This document shows, in pieces, positions 10,301 to 17,560 of a DNA stretch of 64,000 nt. The DNA is from Ixodes scapularis (taxonomy: Eukaryota > Arthropoda > Arachnida > Ixodida > Ixodidae): positions 50,153,609 through 50,217,608 of the forward strand of contig NW_024609837.1 in the NCBI RefSeq assembly GCF_016920785.2, given 5' to 3'. The notes beneath the pieces were generated by a model. The model searched no databases. It worked only from the letters and a program-made list of their open reading frames with translations, and was not told the DNA's origin. The position numbers and the translations under genes were made by a program. Numbering within the stretch: the first letter of the stretch is position 1; every line of letters begins with the position of its first letter.

Positions 10301-13300
10301 ATTCATTTAATAAATAATTATCATAATTAGCTCCCTTACCTATATCTATTTATTAAATAATTATCATAACTGACCTTATATTTGCCTTCCCTCGCCACAT
10401 ATGGGATCCTCCATCACCTCCGTCGATCCACAAGGGATCCGCGAAACATCAGTGGTTGAGAACCACTGGTCTATCTGATTGCAATTTGAAACTTCCGGTC
10501 AGTAGTTATTTTCTATTGCTTATGCATCTTTCCTCCACTATAGTCACGCAATTATTCGCACAGTAGAAGTAACCTTGCCTCGAAAAAGGCAAATATATAT
10601 TTTGTCTAGAAAATGATGCAAGATGTGTTATTCACCACTAGACCAGAAGCGCTTTTGGGGTATTCCTTTTGGGTGCTACGCTTAAACTTGCCCAAGAAGG
10701 AAAGAATAGTAAAAAACACACACCTCATTTGTTGGCAGGCTGTGCTTCTCGACGATGTCTCTTGGCAAAAATATTGTTTGTTCACGTATGAGGTGACTCC
10801 GGACGTTTTTCAGCACATGTGGGGCATCGGCAAAAAACAAGAGGTCTCTGTTCTCTCCCTCAACAGCACACGGATGGGGGCAGGATACAATGGGATCACT
10901 GTGCCGAGTTGCCGACACTCCACACTGTTTCCACAAACCCTGGTTGCAGGCGCCCATGTCCGAAACGATTCCCTCTACCACAAGACCAATTTTCTCGCAC
11001 TCCACAATAATCTCAAAGACAATCTTTTTCAGGTCGTCCGATGACACAGAACTGCCTGAAATGGAAGAGAGTTATTAGATACCCCATTGACAAATTACAC
11101 TTTCATGACTATGGTAATGGTAACTGACATGATTATGGTAATAAAGAGACATAAAAATCTATCCATTACCGTAAATTGACACATTTACCTGTGAAATGGT
11201 AACCAATGACTTGTTTCCACCTTGTGGATAGACCGGCCAGCATAAACACCAGCCCATGCGTTGCAAAGGTTACGATGCCATCATTGCTCGGCAGCTTGCA
11301 GCCTTTCAAAGTTGTTTGCCCAATCACGGTCTTTGTTGTGCAGTCATACTCCAGGCCAGGTGTCAGCTGCATCTCATCCATGAGCAGCACACAGTGTCGC
11401 TCTTGGGGACCCATAGTTGCAACTTTGCACTCCACTGCAGGAAGAAGTTCTCGAAGAAGCCCTGCGTAAAAGGAAAAGAAAACCTGTCTGCATTTTTGGT
11501 AATGAAGCCAAACGTGTTTGAATACATTAAAATTTTTTTGTTCATACCTGTCTGAAACTTGACTCCTTCTATCCTTTTCTGGAGAGTTCGTTCGGCTGGC
11601 AAGGGCAGGAATCCTTCTCGAAGGAAGTTGTAGCCTCTGTGTCCACAGGCAAGACGGAGTTGCAAGGCTCGTTTGGTAGTCTCCCCAGACCATCTGTTGC
11701 CTCTCATATCTTTTTGTTGCATACAGAGGATCTGGTCGTCAGCAAGATGCCCTCTACAGTCATCTGAAGGATGTAAAAAGAAGTTCTACAACAATATGAC
11801 GTGTTGCGCTAGTTGGTTTGAGGTGAACATCTTGGGAAGAAACAGCAGCAAAGAAACTTGGACAGCAGTAAAGGAACAAACACGACAGGATGGCGCTGAA
11901 CTAATAACTGTTGTTTATTACGCAAAAGGGGGAAGGAAAAAAACAAGAAGCATCTTAATCAGATAAAAATATATAGACACACTCAAAAATGCCAGCCAAG
12001 CAGCATGTTATGTCACGATAGGCCAAATCAGTGGCTACGTAATACCCGTCATAGTCAATCGCAGGTACCCAAAGTTTTTTTCAGGTAACGCCACTGACGG
12101 TTTGCTGACGCATCTCCTGCCAACTTCCGAGATGAAAAAGGCCTCGGAAATTTCTCTTGTCACTCTGCTGCCTAAATGACAGACTTAGCATTTGTATTCA
12201 CTCAGGGCCACAGTTGGGGGGCCACTACCTTTACACTGCAGGGGCTGCAAGTGCCAGCCTAATTTTAGTGAAGTCACTGTTTTGGATAGACATAGAGGCA
12301 GAGTGACAACGGAAATTACCAAGTCTTTTTATCTCGGAACTTGGCAGGTCAGCGAACCGTCAGTGGCGTTATCTGAAAAAGAATTCAAGTACCCGCGATT
12401 GACTATAACGGGCATTACGTAGCCACTGGTTTTGGTTTATCGTGACATAATATGCTGCTTTTTGGCGTGTGTGTGTGTCTATTTTTTCTGATTAAGATGC
12501 TTCCTGTTTTCTTCCTTTCCCTTTTCGTATAATAAACAACAGTTGTTAGTTCAGTGCCGTCCTGTCGTGTTTGTTCCTTTACTCTTGTCTAAGTTTCTTT
12601 GCTGCTATTTCTTCCCATGTCCTACAATTAGAATTTTTGTACTAAAGTTGAATAAACATTTATTGGCTGCCTTTTGTTTTGCAATCATATACGAGACTCA
12701 ATACTTTAATACCTTTAAGATTCTGAAGCTCTCGTGACAGCTTGAGATATTTTTTGTTGGCCAGGTCAAGCTTACGACGGAGTTCAGATATTGTTTCTTC
12801 GTGATGTTGTTCAAGGCAGTTTGCAGCAATATCTCTAGACACCATGGGATCTGCAAAAACATACATGATTTGAATAAAACGCAACATGAAAAAAATAATG
12901 TGAATCCCACCCCATGTGGGATTTGGTGTAAAAGCAAAGCTTTCTTTGATGTACGATTGTCGCTGCTTGGACGGTGATTTTGATGTCGTTCAGAGACTGG
13001 TGTAAGACGACACTAGTGATGCGTTATATATACATCTATTGGAAACATCAACATTTGTGTTTATATCTAACAAAACCCAGGGTCTATCGCGCACACAGCA
13101 AACAAAATCAAACTCGTCCTGCACGCAATGTTTTTTAAAGTACTCTTGTGCACTCCTAAACGACGCTCTCCTGTTCCGCTGCTGTCTCACTGCCGCCACC
13201 CTGTTCCACTTCCCGTTTATGAGCCAGCATGCGCTCACGTTCGAAACCATGCTTCGCCTCATACCGAAGACGTTCTTCCTGCGCTCGACACTTCTTCCTA

Positions 13301-16300
13301 GCCTGCATTTCCTTGGCAGTGAACACACGGTTCGGCTCCATTTTTCCGTTTGCAATGAAGTTGGCGCCTTGACTTGGTTTATACTGCCCTTGGTTTCTAT
13401 GCAATATGACGTGTTCTGAACATCTGGGCCGGCTTGCTCAAACCAGCGTCTGAGCCTCTTAAGTTGCGACGTTCTCTCTTGCTCCCTGCGTATAGGTCTA
13501 CATTGCTCAGGTTGTCAGGCCACAAAAAATACTCAATTTCTCCGTTCACGATTTTAAGTCAAGCTCAATGCAGAGAGGTTCTGCGTGAATCTCCAATGAA
13601 GACTCTCTTCAGTTTGTCCACATTCGTCTCCGTGCTGCCGGCTAGAACCATTTGGCTGAGTTTAAGTAGTATCATTCTGTCTGTCAGAAAGAAGCTCGAT
13701 TTCGCAAACAGATAAGTCACATAATCGAGGTGTGCGAGTTAGCTGAAAATTACTCTCGTGGCAGTCAGAGGCGGGATAGTCAGTTGGCATGGCATCTGGA
13801 GAGGTTATTGCAGGGAGAGTAAGAACACAAACAAAAGTCTTTCCAACCTTCCAACGTGGCAGTGTTGCTCGAAGTCTCAACTGTGCAGCCCGAGAAAGCT
13901 CCATCAGGGTTTCCTGCACAAAGTGTGCGTGTTAATGTGTTGCACAGAAGATGGGAAGCAAACAGGATTACACATAAACGGTGTTGGGCCCCCCTAAATC
14001 ATGACAGCTATTTGATGTGCCCAGAAACTGTGGAGGCAAACTTACTTTCACTGTAACCCGCTGCGCTTCCTGGGCTCAAGGTCTCGTGGCAGTCAGAGGC
14101 GTGAAAGTCTGTCGACATGGCATCTGGAAAGGTTATTGCAGGGAGAGTCAGTTGCCAACACAGCTCAACAAAGGAGCACAGCGCCCTCCTAACCTTGCAA
14201 CACGGCACTGTCGCTCGGAGTCTCAATTCTGCAGCCCGAGAGAGCTCTGTCAGGGTTCCCTGCGCAAAGTGTGCGTGTTAATGTTTTGCACAGAAGATGG
14301 GAAGCAAACAGGATTACACATAAACGGTGTCAGGCCCCCCCTAAATCATGACAGTTATTTGATGTGCGGAGAAACTGTGGAGGCAAACTTACTTTCACTG
14401 TAACCCGCTGCGCTTCCTGGGCTCAAGGTCTCGTGGCAGTCAGAGGCGTGAAAGTCTGTCGACATGGCATCTGGAAAGGTTATTGCAGGGAGAGTCAGTT
14501 GCCAACACAGCTCAACAAAAGAGCACAGCGCCCTCCTAACCTTGCAACACGGCACTGTCGCTCGGAGTCTCAATTGTGCAGCCCGAGAGAGCTCTGTCAG
14601 GGTTCCCTGCGCAAAGTGTGCGTGTTAATGTTTTGCACAGAAGATGGGAAGCAAACAGGATTACACATAAACGGTGTCAGGCCCCCCCTAAATCATGACA
14701 GTTATTTGATGTGCGGAGAAACTGTGGAGGCAAACTTACTTTCACTGTAACCCGCTGCGCTTCCTGGGCTAAAGGTCTCGTGGCAGTCAGAGGCGTGAAA
14801 GTCTGTCGACATGGCATCTGGAAAGGTTATTGCAGGGAGAGTCAGTTGCCAACATAGCTCAACAAAAGAGCACAGCGCCCTCCTAACCTTGCAACACGGC
14901 ACTGTCGCTCGGAGTCTCAATTGTGCAGCCCGAGAGAGCTCTGTCAGGGTTCCCTGCGCAAAGTGTGCGTGTTAATGCTTTGCACAGAAGATGGGAAGCA
15001 AACAGGATTACACATAAACGGTGTCAGGCCCCCCCTAAATCATGACAGTTATTTGATGTGCGGAGAAACTGTGGAGGCAGACTTACTTTCACTGTAACCC
15101 GCTGCGCTTCCTGGGCTCAAGGTCTCGTGGCAGTCAGAGGGCTGAAAGTCTGTCGACATGGCATCTGGAAAGGTTATTGCAGGGAGAGTCAGTTGCCAAC
15201 ATAGCTCAACAAAAGAGCACAGCGCCCTCCTAACCTTGCAACACGGCACTGTCGCTCGGAGTCTCAATTGTGCAGCCCGAGACAGCTCTGTCAGGGTTCC
15301 CTGCACAAAGTGTGCGTGTTAATGTTTTGCACAGAAGATGGGAAGCAAACAGGATTACACATAAACGGTGTCAGGCCCCTCTAAATCATGACAGCTATTT
15401 GATGTGCGGAGAAACTGTGGAGGCAGACTTACTTTCACTGTAACCCGCTGTGCTTCTTGGGCTCAAGGTCTTGTGGCAGTCAGAGGCGTGAGAGTTTGTC
15501 GACATGGCATCTGGAAAGGTTATTGCAGGGAGAGTCAGTTGCCAACATAGCTCAACAAAAGAGCACAGCGCCCTCCTAACCTTGCAACACGGCACTGTCG
15601 CTCGGAGTCTCAATTGTGCAGCCCGAGAGAGCTCTGTCAGGGTTCCCTGCGCAAAGTGTGCGTGTTAATGTTTTGCACAGAAGATGGGAAGCAAACAGGA
15701 TTACACATAAACGGTGTCAGGCCCCTCTAAATCATGACAGCTATTTGATGTGCGGAGAAACTGTGGAGGCAGACTTACTTTCACTGTAACCCGCTGCGCT
15801 TCTTGGGCTCAAGGTCTTGTGGCAGTCAGAGGCGTGAGAGTTTGTCGACATGGCATCTGGAAAGGTTATTGCAGGGAGAGGCAGTTGCCAACACAGCTCA
15901 ACAAAAGAGCACAGCGCCCTCCTAACCTTGCAACACGGCACTGTCGCTCGGAGTCTCAATTGTGCAGCCCGAGAGAGCTCTGTCAGGGTTCCCTGCGCAA
16001 AGTGTGCGTGTTAATGTTTTGCACAGAAGATGGGAAGCAAACAGGATTACACATAAACGGTGTCAGGCCCCTCTAAATCATGACCGCTATTTGATGTGCG
16101 GAGAAACTGTGGAGGCAGACTTACTTTCACTGTAACCCGCTGCGCTTCCTGGGCTCAAGGTCTCGTGGCAGTCAGAGGCGTGAGAGTTTGTCGACATGGC
16201 ATCTGGAAAGGTTATTGCATGGAGAGAAAAAACACAAACAAAAGAACAGAGTGCCTTCCCAACCTTCCAACGTGGCAGTGTTGCTCGGAGTCTCAACTGT

Positions 16301-17072
16301 GCAGCCCGAGACAGCTCCGTCAGGGTTTCCTGCGCAAAGTGCGCGTGTTAATGTGTTGCACAGAAGATGGGAAGCAAACAGGACTACACATAAGCGGTGT
16401 TGGGCCACCCTAAATCATGACAGCTATTTGATGTGCACAGAAACTGTGGAGGCAGACTTACTTTCACTGTAACCTGTTGCGCTTTCTGGGCTCAAGGTCT
16501 TGTGGCAGTCAGAGGCGGGAGAGTCTGTCCGCACGGTGTCTGAAAGGTTATTTCAGGGAGTGTCAGTTACCAACACGGTTCAACAAAAGCACGTCAGTGC
16601 CACTCGTAATCTCTATTTTTTTTTTTTTTTTTCACATACCTGACAGAAAGGCTGAAACTTGCTTCACTGGCATCTTTCTGTTGCGTTTTCGCTCGTTTGA
16701 GTTACGCCCGGAGCCAAGAATAGTAGGCACTGCATCTTGTTTAAGCAGCTTCCTGCCATCGGCTCGGTGGTTTTCGAACTGAGACTGCTCGAAGTGATCC
16801 TAGAAGGCATTATAATAAAAGCCTGAAGTAGCCGCTCTCCCGTTCAGTCAGCGATGGTTGAGGACTTTCAAAGCGATACGCGGAGCAGAACAGCTGCTAA
16901 ACGCACTCACCTCACAAAGCTTGCTTCCCGCGCCGGGCTTGAAATCTTTTCGGTTCACAACGGTTAACCATGCTTTACGTCTCGCTGTCGCGCCCTTTCC
17001 CAACGGAATGCGGAAGAGTCTTTTCCCATTCTCTGACCTGTTGGCACACCCGAACGCACAGCAAGCAGGCAT
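3942..17072 (-). CDS. THAP9-like P-element-type transposase gene, multi-exon model
   Basis: Inferred splice join on the minus strand: 17072-16911, 16799-16640, array exons 16539-13754, 12850-12713, 11763-11548, 11461-11189, 11055-10724, 10012-9274, 4312-3942. It gives about 1194 codons. Every junction is GT-AG and phase-compatible, which is strong internal support. Domain order is THAP zinc finger, inserted repeat region, coiled coil, HTH-like segment, RNase H-like catalytic core and basic tail, as in human THAP9 and Drosophila P transposase. Expected acidic residues are present: LLMDEM (Asp 11376-11378), VSDMG (Asp 10958-10960) and QDALEN (Asp 9512-9514, Glu 9503-9505). No terminal inverted repeats were found, so it may be an immobilised or domesticated copy. 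Length exceeds relatives (THAP9 about 900 residues) because of the array. The least certain junctions are the array-to-coiled-coil join and the last intron. Confidence 0.7.
4387..5346 (+). repeat. Tandem 300-bp monomers at the LINE 5' end (three full copies plus 60 bp)
   Basis: Units 4387-4686, 4687-4986 and 4987-5286 are identical by eye, followed by a 60-bp partial copy 5287-5346. The sequence then diverges into the unique leader of ORF1. The unit is exactly 100 codons long, so both the ORF1 frame and an antisense frame stay open through it. It contains a CRE-like tgacgtc. Position and structure resemble the promoter monomers of mouse L1, which is the likely role. Identical copies could also be an assembly duplication. 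Confidence 0.85.
4411..6294 (+). CDS. LINE ORF1 with N-terminal 2A peptide, coiled coil and RRM-like domain
   Basis: The open frame begins at an ATG in the first monomer. Equivalent ATGs recur every 300 bp, and the last (5311) gives a 65-residue leader, which I think is the likeliest real start. The leader is hydrophobic near its end (VLKLLLILS) and runs straight into GDVETNPGP (residues 357-365 of the long frame). The remaining 262 residues start at MTESQ. They contain a Glu/Lys-rich coiled coil (about residues 375-455), then RSRRNNLVIYGIPD and RPVIVKFSSFKDKDKIF, typical of the RRM plus C-terminal domain of L1-type ORF1p (Transposase_22-like). By family this is an RNA-binding, trimerising chaperone that packages LINE RNA. 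A Ser/Thr-rich tail ends in TAG, after which the same frame continues into ORF2. Confidence 0.8.
   Translation: MTSSNPVYIVVQILASLTISWTGPSSYPRAFTAPSAITQGAFFNLTRSGGGTFNVSAEWPQLVLVPFAQAAASTSSFMDGFPTRPGSTYSSVSGHGNSRRMTSSNPVYIVVQILASLTISWTGPSSYPRAFTAPSAITQGAFFNLTRSGGGTFNVSAEWPQLVLVPFAQAAASTSSFMDGFPTRPGSTYSSVSGHGNSRRMTSSNPVYIVVQILASLTISWTGPSSYPRAFTAPSAITQGAFFNLTRSGGGTFNVSAEWPQLVLVPFAQAAASTSSFMDGFPTRPGSTYSSVSGHGNSRRMTSSNPVYIVVQVGSIPSLHAKKTNNVFYFSFPCPSVCSELLVECIGVLKLLLILSGDVETNPGPMTESQAKQFADMFKMMQDLNDRSLRAEQGQKSLINTVKEIKENQHVIEAKINAIGTRLSLVETKVSALELANNEIRAKQCLAESTNFANRLDDLEDRSRRNNLVIYGIPDVQSETWAESEKKVLDIVSHILDTQAPPDCIERAHRIGPFVANKCRPVIVKFSSFKDKDKIFFSRFKLKGSATYLSEDFSPATRLARRKLIEFGKTKKCVFQLRYNKLFINRQCYMYNSSNDTIFELSNGAKARAAEDTAPVSSNNSRASTSS
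5479..5505 (+). other. 2A ribosome-skipping motif
   Basis: Codes for GDVETNPGP, matching the D(V/I)ExNPGP consensus. Known 2A peptides make the ribosome skip the final Gly-Pro bond, releasing the upstream leader and restarting at Pro. Such motifs are known in several APE-type non-LTR retrotransposons. The next codon here is ATG (5506). Confidence 0.9.
6292..6294 (+). promoter_or_regulatory. In-frame UAG separating ORF1 and ORF2
   Basis: ORF1 and ORF2 share one frame, interrupted only by this TAG (context TCA TAG CAG GTC). The endonuclease begins about 15 codons later and no in-frame ATG occurs until Met222 of ORF2, inside the endonuclease. Expression by readthrough or reinitiation is inferred. 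CAG after the stop fits the CAR part of the leaky tobamovirus context but not the full CARYYA. Confidence 0.6.
6295..9132 (+). CDS. LINE ORF2: APE-type endonuclease and reverse transcriptase
   Basis: Numbered from 6301. The apurinic-type endonuclease spans about residues 12-235, with FTNIRS, LTETWL, LLGDFN (GDFN 152-155) and LSDHS (SDH 226-228). It nicks target DNA. The reverse transcriptase spans about 500-760: LNYRPISL, FLDFSKAFD (585-593), GVPQGS (643-648), the catalytic FADD (673-676), then YKYLGVHIS. The C-terminal part has YASSIWDP and SSFIPRTTLDWNHLP, a pattern I associate with CR1/L2-like arthropod LINEs. No RNase H domain is visible. All catalytic motifs are intact over 943 codons. 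GTG at 6301 is not a plausible eukaryotic start and there is no nearby in-frame ATG, so translation probably depends on ORF1. Confidence 0.9.
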   Translation, partial: QVVRGDGSRHGAKQVSVVFTNIRSVIRHRDNLCSVIDSCCADIVILTETWLSSRVKNSEIFCCEKRFNIYRCDRGDRTGGGVLIAVAAHIESFCLRLTSDLEILFICLCLNHQKLVLGVCYRAPSCNNSFVNNLHDAINSILVRFPSVPIVLLGDFNYPNIVWNDLHTHCHPFSTDAAEFINLCNDFSFTQLVSLPTRSTPTASNILDLVLTTSPTLISSISNMEGLSDHSIIHFFLNVPAGSSPTSLKRIRDYGKGDYAAINNELCVFLDSFLLRFSERSVDENWQLFKSEVVRLTNKFIPLRNLSVSSKAPWFNVALKRLSNKKKRKFRTAKFSNDDIKWSDYYNASNIYKMAVQNAKAHFFSVTLPSMLTNNPRQFWNVVNCNEKPSVSFFSDVGEPVSLSDCASILNSTFVASFSHDHSSTVPLLLQNDFSPMLPIIFNVAGIIHLVDNLKMSCSAGIDDINSKFLKNTKEYSSIVLFKLFEQSLSVGVLPGDWKVGKVVPVHKTGDKHIPLNYRPISLTSISCKILEHIIFSHLVNFLESNNFFSPAQHGFRKSFSCETQLLTFTHDLHRILDRSSKADCIFLDFSKAFDKVSHRLLLHKLSKLNIDANVLSWIHAFLTNRSQFVFVNDTSSSLSSVTSGVPQGSVLGPLLFLIFINDLPASVSSSISLFADDCVIYREVTNNSDVISLQSDINSVLEWCNMWNMQLNVNKCKVMRISRVQNDTPRYFFNNVSLEHVSCYKYLGVHISSTLSWDSHIQYITNNANRMLGFLKRNFSTVPVSLKLLLYKTLVRSKLDYASSIWDPGTDVLTLAVEAVQNRSARYILTNYHRIASVTSMKLGLKLPTLALRRKIFRLCLYHKLYHHNPFLRERLLTPAPYISSRLDHQHKMDVPSCKTTSFHSSFIPRTTLDWNHLPASAVSISDGVAFKNCIANIYIPEFD
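9133..9250 (+). other. LINE 3' UTR with hairpin and AAATG-repeat tail
   Basis: A short stem (ccctc/gaggg with a ggccct-type loop, 9210-9226) lies just before AATAAATGAAATGAAATGA. A 3' hairpin followed by short tandem repeats is the usual recognition end of CR1/L2-type LINEs for target-primed reverse transcription. Confidence 0.65.
9274..10012 (-). CDS. Transposase exon: C-terminal half of the catalytic core
   Basis: Acceptor ttttacag at 10020-10013, phase 0, then 246 codons and one base to a donor (A|GTGAGC at 9273-9268). It begins VSVAHIKELAAIDARQ and carries the long helical segment HFEKMNVASAVAVLNRAVAS, typical of P-type transposases downstream of the GTP-binding insertion. It also carries SQDALENLFSCVRNKHP, whose Asp and Glu (D-x2-E) correspond to the last catalytic residues of P-family transposases. 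The open frame continues past the donor into the 3' end of the LINE, which is why the splice is needed. Confidence 0.75.
10102..10468. mobile_element. hAT-type MITE
   Basis: Termini CAGTGGTTCT and GAGAACCACTG are the classic hAT-family ends. An 8-bp target duplication flanks it: gtctattt (10094-10101) and gtctatct (10469-10476), seven of eight matching. Internal sequence is non-coding. It lies in an intron of the P-type transposase gene. Confidence 0.8.
10724..11055 (-). CDS. Transposase exon: RNase H core with second catalytic Asp
   Basis: Acceptor ccatttcag precedes 11055, entered in phase 1. It ends in phase 0 at AATGAG|GTGTGTG. It codes SSVSSDDLKKIVFE, then GIVSDMGACNQGLWKQ, the VSDG.xxN-like motif holding the second catalytic Asp in P/THAP9 transposases, then FFADAPHVLKNVRSHL, matching the D.PHLLK-type motif of the family. 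Confidence 0.8.
11189..11461 (-). CDS. Transposase exon: RNase H core with first catalytic Asp
   Basis: 273 bp, phase 1-1, between acceptor acgcag (11467-11462) and donor CACAG|GTAAATG. It codes GLLRELLPAV, then HCVLLMDEMQLTPGLEYD and GLVFMLAGLSTRWKQVIGY. The DEM motif and the following (W)KQ(V)IGYHF are hallmarks of the P-element RNase H fold. Confidence 0.8.
11548..11763 (-). CDS. Transposase exon: HTH-like DNA-binding segment
   Basis: 216 bp, phase 1-1, acceptor atccttcag, donor ACAG|GTATGAAC. It contains RWSGETTKRALQLRLACGHR, then GYNFLREGFLPLPAERTLQK, closely following the pattern W..E....AL.LR...G..GY.FLR...PLP..RTL..R that precedes the catalytic core in THAP9. Confidence 0.8.
11832..12617. 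mobile_element. Foldback element with long inverted arms
   Basis: The ends read tgggaagaaacagcagcaaa and its near reverse complement (12601-12617). The arms extend roughly 300 bp each, including a shared gaacaaacacgacagga block. Non-coding. It occupies most of the intron between the coiled-coil and HTH exons of the transposase gene. Confidence 0.7.
12713..12850 (-). CDS. Transposase exon: coiled coil
   Basis: 138 bp, phase 1-1, acceptor tgtttttgcag, donor TTAAAG|GTATTA. It codes DPMVSRDIAANCLEQHHEET followed by a heptad-like segment with SELRRKLDLANKKYLKLSRE. A leucine-zipper-like coiled coil after the THAP finger is standard in THAP proteins and mediates dimer or tetramer formation. Confidence 0.75.
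12990..13410 (-). pseudogene. Possible Helitron-like N-terminal fragment, frameshifted
   Basis: Two overlapping minus-strand frames are needed. The first has an Arg/Glu/Ala-rich run around KEMQARKKCRAQEERL. The second has SAQEYFKKHCVQDEFDF followed by CCVRDRPWV. This recalls tick Helitron helicase N-termini, where a charged repeat region precedes a CSVCDRLWF-type motif. Identification is from memory and the frame is broken. It lies inside the intron between the array and the coiled-coil exon. An alternative is a lineage-specific exon. Confidence 0.3.
13754..16539 (-). repeat. Tandem array of a 346-347 bp unit carrying two in-frame micro-exons
   Basis: Exon A (78 bp): 16462-16539, 16125-16202, 15779-15856, 15433-15510, 15087-15164, 14740-14817, 14393-14470, 14046-14123, and a 42-bp terminal variant 13754-13795. 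Exon B (66 bp): 16264-16329, 15927-15992, 15581-15646, 15235-15300, 14888-14953, 14541-14606, 14194-14259, 13848-13913. Exon A lies between ...TTCCAG and GTAAGT. Exon B lies between ...GCGCAG and GTTAGG (GTTGGG or GTTGGA at the edges). Both start with two bases completing a codon and end with one, so all copies chain in frame with the THAP exon before and the coiled-coil exon after. Consensus: DAMSTDFHASDCHETLSPGS-AAGYSE then RNPDRALSGCTIETPSDSAV-LQ. Introns are near-constant (132-133 bp and mostly 70 bp). Copies are nearly identical including introns, so expansion is recent. Splicing is predicted, not shown. I know no domain like it. Confidence 0.7.
16640..16799 (-). CDS. Transposase exon 2: second half of the THAP domain
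   Basis: Acceptor ccttctag, phase 0 entry, donor TCAG|GTATGT in phase 1. It begins DHFEQSQFENH, giving the final zinc ligand His (C-E-D-H across the junction with exon 1). It reaches KQDAVPTIL, the AVPTI motif that closes THAP domains. The rest is basic (ERKRNRKM). It is too short and intron-bounded to appear as a simple open frame. Confidence 0.85.
16911..17072 (-). CDS. Transposase exon 1: start and first half of the THAP zinc finger
   Basis: Starts MPACCAFGCANRSENGKRLF, the canonical MP..C...C opening of THAP domains, with the conserved Trp in RRKAWL. It ends KLCE at a strong donor (GAG|GTGAGT). An upstream in-frame ATG 13 codons earlier (17111) exists, but the THAP domain normally begins at the protein start, so 17072 is preferred. 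THAP fingers (C2CH) bind DNA in a sequence-specific way. Confidence 0.85.
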
Positions 17073-17560
17073 TGTTGCACAAACTACACGGCGACACTTT
17101 AGATGCTTCACACGGTAGCGGTCTCGCGCTTATACGTCGAGATCCAAACGCGAACCTCCGCGGCATCGGTTCTTCGTATGCCACGGGCAAAGCTACGCTT
17201 TGAATTGGATGCCATGCGGAATACTGAGGAAACCCTGAACTAAGCACGCATATCAACTCGAATCAAGGTCGTGTTGTTCGTATCTCACGGAAAACGCGCG
17301 TGCTGAGAAACGGACTTCAACGCTTCAACGTGCGCGGACCCAAGATGGTGGCGTCGAGAAAACGCGATGATGATGATAGTGACCCACGTGACTGCCGCTG
17401 TCCAATGATGCCGCAGCGAACCAGAATATTGTTGGATAGAGCGACTGCATTGTCGGCAAAGTGCCAAAGAAAAGGAATCCGGTACTCTGAAAGCGTTATT
17501 TAGTGACTCTAGTTGTAGCTGCAATATCGGGCACGTTAGTCAGCAACGAATGTTGCAGGA
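17073..17560 (-). promoter_or_regulatory. 5' flank of the THAP transposase gene
   Basis: GC-rich with many CpG. It includes a CACGTG at about 17386 and an ATTGG/CCAAT pair near 17401. No TATA box is obvious at a usual distance. Promoter function is inferred from position only. Confidence 0.25.

Noticed and set aside
14008..16296. Seven repeated minus-strand open frames of about 72 codons as separate small proteins
   Set aside because: Each runs through credible splice sites, and the exon-A-only frame differs from the frame needed for exon B. The two-exon splice model explains all copies and joins to flanking exons in phase.
13754..16539. CRISPR-like or satellite array
   Set aside because: Units are 346-347 bp with no short repeat-spacer structure, and this is a eukaryotic sequence. 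Coding phase preservation argues against plain satellite.
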